From the NCBI GenBank assembly GCA_965153355.1, contig OZ231128.1:31682001-31746000 (forward strand): a stretch of 64,000 nucleotides of DNA, in the 5' to 3' direction. This DNA comes from Flaccisagitta enflata. Taxonomy: Eukaryota; Chaetognatha; Sagittoidea; Aphragmophora. Shown in pieces: positions 60,813 through 64,000 of this stretch. The notes under the pieces were generated by a model. It searched no databases, had not been told where the DNA came from, and worked only from the letters and a program-made list of their open reading frames with translations. Each line of letters starts with the position of its first letter. The stretch's first letter is position 1. Position numbers and translations under genes: made by a program.

Positions 60813-61292
60813 TATCTTTTTAGCAAAAAAAGAATTTTTTTCATAAACGTTTTTTTTATAAAAGATATAAGTAAATAAAAAAAACACTTTTTTTTTGACC
60901 ACCAACAACAAAAACAAAATGATCATCATAATATCGGCATATAACTCCTTGACAGAATTGTACACAGACAGACCAAATGATGAGCAAAAACTGAGATGTG
61001 CGTACCTATTGCCCCTTAAAAAAAGGATGAAAAAAAAATCATATCCATCATCAAATTATTCACGGCTAATAAATCCAATTGCTTTCGTTACGTCTCGCAC
61101 AATCTTTTTTGTTTTCGTCCTTTTACTCTGGAACGAATTTTAGCCTGCATTCATATCGATTTCTCATAAAAAAAGATTGTAAACAAAATTCAAATTGCTT
61201 TTAACTTTTCGTATGTTTTGACTGAAAATGATGAATGCCCGTCTACCCGTTAGCATGTCTACTTTTACATGAATGTAAACAAAACAAAAAAA

Positions 61293-61300
61293 AAAAGATG

Positions 61301-61339
<39 letters not shown>
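61293..61339. repeat. Poly(A) run
   Basis: Over 40 A with two G interruptions, flanked by AT-rich sequence. Confidence 0.95.
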
Positions 61340-61342
<3 letters not shown>

Positions 61343-61587
61343 CAAAAAACTTTCGCAGCAATTTCATTGGATTTTGAAAGAACGAAAACATCAATCTCAA
61401 TAGCTATATATTTTTTTGTATGGAATTCAGTCATCGTCGTGTGAATAAACTGCTATCAAGCCTCGTCTAAATTCTCGTATCCCAGATCATTGTTCCATTA
61501 ACATTTTCGACTTTCTTTTGAATTGTGCCTCGTATTTCATGATCATCTCAGACGGGACCCTAATAAGAGCGGAGGAGGGACCCTAAG

Positions 61588-62264
61588 TGTCACATACCCC
61601 CCTACAGCTCACATTGTGGAATATCGTTGATATTTTTGGCATTTGGCGCCTTTGTACCGCGATCTATTTCATTGTCCTCTCGTTGGCGTTGCTATTCATT
61701 TGCTTGTGGTGATATACTTGATTCTCTGGATGCATTCTTTCTTTCAGTTAATCAGTGTATTTTAACAAGCAATTCAACCTGGAAGCACTTTGGGGATTAC
61801 AGTGGAACCTGTGGTGAGTGTACTTGGCTATATTTGTTGACAATTGACTTGAGTTGATTGAGGTAGTTACTGATGATACACACTAGCTAGTTAGTTGGTA
61901 GACATTAACCAATCCTTCCCCCCTCTCTCTTCTGTTTCTCCCTCTTTCTCTTCCTGTATATAATAGTTTAAATACACTTTCTTACCTAGTGATTAGAGAT
62001 AGCATCCACAGACTGACGATGGGATCAGCGCCACCGGAAGTGACGTTATCGGCGTGATTGGCGCAGCGATGGCGTATTCAGACCGGAAGTGGCGTCTTCA
62101 ATCGGAAGTTGCGTGGACGGCAAGATCCTAATGACGGTACGAGACAGTATTTTCTACAGTTCTTTACAGTATTTAAACACCAAAGCCGCTGGTAAAAATT
62201 GCTAACCCTATTATTATAACCCCCTACTATACACGAGCACAACACGTAGGTAACATCAGATACA
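61588..62264 (+). mobile_element. Probable 5' LTR and leader of an LTR retrotransposon
   Basis: TGTCACATACCCCCC at 61588 could be the LTR start. A TATATAA lies near 61956. A TGGCGCAGCG at 62059 is a candidate primer-binding site. The second LTR is outside the window, so limits are guesses resting mainly on the Gag ORF that follows. Confidence 0.4.
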
Positions 62265-64000
62265 ATGGCGAACATCAGACCGATCGAAGCCACGGTATGG
62301 GACCTGCGCATCGTTGCACACGTGAGGCGAGAATTGGAGAAAAGCTTTAATTCAATGACGGTTGCCCTCGACCACGCGACAAAAACACCGTCGGAGGAGG
62401 CGCAAACCAAATTGAACTTAAAAAGCGACGCATTCTGCGACCTCTACGAGAAGCGTTTAGACGAATACAATGCCTGCAAAATTGAGAACGAGCCTAACGC
62501 CAGGGAAATGGCCGGTCAATTGATGCAAGACATGGTTCGATACAAAATAACGCTCGAATCCCACTTCAAGACGCAATCGGCAGGGGACGTCGACGAAACT
62601 GTTGACGACCCGGCGGAGGACGTCGGGGCGATAGGGGAATTACCGCTGCTGCACGAGAGCAGGACGAGCGGGAAGGGTGAAGGCGAAAAGGAAAGGAGGG
62701 AGAGACCGGAAGTGACGAAGGAGACGGCGCCACCGGCGTCGATGTTGAACTCACTAAAAAAGAAAGTATCATTGACTGTGACTGCCGGAAGGAAGGTGCT
62801 CGAAAACGTAGTCGGCAGTCAGACGCCGGAAAGACGCCAAAACCCGTCACATCCGCCTCCTCCTCCTCCTCCAGCGACACCCCCCGCGGCGGCGGCAGCA
62901 CTCACCACAGACGACTCCACTCGGCCAAAAACTCGGCCACTTCCATCCGGTTTCCAATTGGCCGAAAATGAACTGCGGAAAGCGGCTGAGGCCAACAAAA
63001 AAGACAAAGAGGTCGAAAGACCTCAAAGCGTGACCACCTCCGTTACTCCACGTGCTGATCCCGAACGTGAGGACGATGCAGAAAATGCCAGGTCGACGAC
63101 ACACTCGACGAGGTCGTCAAAAAAGGGATCCCAGAGGAGCAAAACGTCGACGGTGATGTCACAGCAGGTGGAGAAAGACAGACAGAGAAAAAGGGAAGCC
63201 GAGAAGGAACGGATAAAATCCAACGACGCGCAAGCGGACGCGGATATTGCGTATCATCAAAGCATTATCCAAGACATACAAAGGCAAAAGGACCTCGACA
63301 AAACCCTCCATGAGAAAGAATTGGACAACATTGACAAAAACGCGGCGGAGCTGCAGGACTTGATAGCGGCGAACGAAGACGAACAGTCAACGGCAAGCGG
63401 CGCCGTCGATGAGGGAGAAAAGTCGAGGGACGCTGGCGCCGGATTGGAGATGACCGCCGCAGGTGCAGCATTCGGTGGCGAAACTCCGGATGCATTGACG
63501 AGCGCGTGGGTGAACGGAGTGACGTCGAGACCGACGTCGACGGCCAAGAAGGAGGTGAAGACGCCGTCAATCCCAGAGAGATCGCTACCGGATCCACTGC
63601 GAAAGTCGAAAAAGAAGCTTTACGCCGAAGACCCAAAAAAGGAAAAAGAGGCAAAGAAGGAGGTCAAAAAACCACCGACAATGCCTTTCCGTAAATTGGG
63701 TGATGTGAAGCCAAAGAAAATGGAACCAGGAGAACAAGAAAAAACGAAGAGAGAGATCAGGACGAAAGACGAGAAGCCGGGGGTAAAGACAGATGCGTCT
63801 GTGGCAGCACATCCGCAAGAATTGAAAAGCCCCAGCCGCTCGTCAATCGTGTCGAGATCATCATCAACACGTTCGAAGGCGCCGTCAATAGCTTCCAGCA
63901 ATGCAAGTAGCCATGCTTCAAATGTTTCAGACACATTAATGACGAGCATTTTACGACTGCAGCGTCAACAATTAGAGGCAGCGCTGAAGCAAACGGCTAT
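62265..64000 (+). CDS. Gag-like ORF of an LTR retrotransposon, probably BEL/Pao (runs off the window)
   Basis: 578 codons without a stop from ATG 62265 to the window edge. Residues 1-105 are a charged helical region (MANIRPIEATVWDLR ... ALDHATKTPSEEAQTK ... YEKRLDEYNACK), like the N-terminal region of BEL/Pao Gag. A proline run lies near 200-210 and there are long Lys/Glu/Arg coiled-coil-prone stretches (QVEKDRQRKREAEKERIK; HQSIIQDIQRQKDLDK). Near the edge, a Ser-rich stretch (SRSSIVSRSSSTRSK) is followed by ILRLQRQQLEAALKQ, as in BEL-type Gag before the zinc knuckles. GC content is far higher than in the surroundings. All 25 glutamines use CAA/CAG. It looks intact, so a young copy. A host structural protein is the alternative. 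Confidence 0.6.
   Translation, partial: MANIRPIEATVWDLRIVAHVRRELEKSFNSMTVALDHATKTPSEEAQTKLNLKSDAFCDLYEKRLDEYNACKIENEPNAREMAGQLMQDMVRYKITLESHFKTQSAGDVDETVDDPAEDVGAIGELPLLHESRTSGKGEGEKERRERPEVTKETAPPASMLNSLKKKVSLTVTAGRKVLENVVGSQTPERRQNPSHPPPPPPPATPPAAAAALTTDDSTRPKTRPLPSGFQLAENELRKAAEANKKDKEVERPQSVTTSVTPRADPEREDDAENARSTTHSTRSSKKGSQRSKTSTVMSQQVEKDRQRKREAEKERIKSNDAQADADIAYHQSIIQDIQRQKDLDKTLHEKELDNIDKNAAELQDLIAANEDEQSTASGAVDEGEKSRDAGAGLEMTAAGAAFGGETPDALTSAWVNGVTSRPTSTAKKEVKTPSIPERSLPDPLRKSKKKLYAEDPKKEKEAKKEVKKPPTMPFRKLGDVKPKKMEPGEQEKTKREIRTKDEKPGVKTDASVAAHPQELKSPSRSSIVSRSSSTRSKAPSIASSNASSHASNVSDTLMTSILRLQRQQLEAALKQTA

Overview
The window comes from the nuclear genome of an invertebrate animal. I cannot name the species. 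The evidence is intron-split coding sequence, extracellular domains typical of metazoans (an SRCR domain and a thyroglobulin type-1 domain, each on an exon with phase-1 borders), a Naiad-type Penelope-like retroelement (a group known to be abundant in invertebrates), long GA/CA microsatellites, and dense non-autonomous DNA transposons. There is a 33-base assembly gap at 33718-33750. Little of the window is host coding sequence.

Layout. At 0-10 kb there are microsatellites, the first copies of a very abundant dispersed repeat (here 'HP element': it ends in a short perfect hairpin and has a minisatellite core), and an SRCR exon (minus, 5111-5428). One HP copy has its core blown up to about 1.5 kb (7368-8937). 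At 10-13.4 kb a thyroglobulin type-1 exon (minus, 11465-11725) lies beside a 732-bp DNA transposon with an exact 8-bp target duplication, and a second 8-bp-duplication element sits inside an expanded HP copy. An orphan exon with a good splice acceptor lies at 15437-15655 (minus).

At 18-28.6 kb is the main gene I could assemble, on the minus strand, with exons at 28612-28574, 28294-25822, 23347-22281 and 18917-about 18051. All junction phases agree. It encodes a transposase-like invertebrate protein whose conserved core is flanked by two different coding minisatellites, both built of 18-bp units: a GAHLQT-type hexapeptide array in exon 2 and a DAPQLM-type array in exon 4. Three in-frame TAA codons and one repeat-internal frameshift mean that the copy is either decaying or allelic/mis-assembled. 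Its introns are full of HP copies and MITEs.

At 28.6-37 kb there are more HP elements, a 1.29-kb element with an 8-bp target duplication, CA and GA arrays, and a small ORF for a possible secreted cysteine-containing peptide (minus, 32757-33017). At 37.9-41.1 kb lies the Naiad-type Penelope-like element (Cys cluster, GIY-YIG nuclease, CxC linker, reverse transcriptase), in one frame but broken by two TAG codons. At 41.6-61 kb there are palindromic MITEs with TA duplications, microsatellites and HP copies, with no convincing gene. From about 61.6 kb to the end is the 5' part of an LTR retrotransposon, probably BEL/Pao type, with an intact, GC-rich Gag ORF running off the window.

Functionally the window is a transposon-rich landscape with parts of three or four genes. 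The most interesting content is the mosaic of non-autonomous elements (shared cores in different termini; hairpin and subterminal repeats that change together) and the transposase-like gene with VNTRs on both sides of its core.
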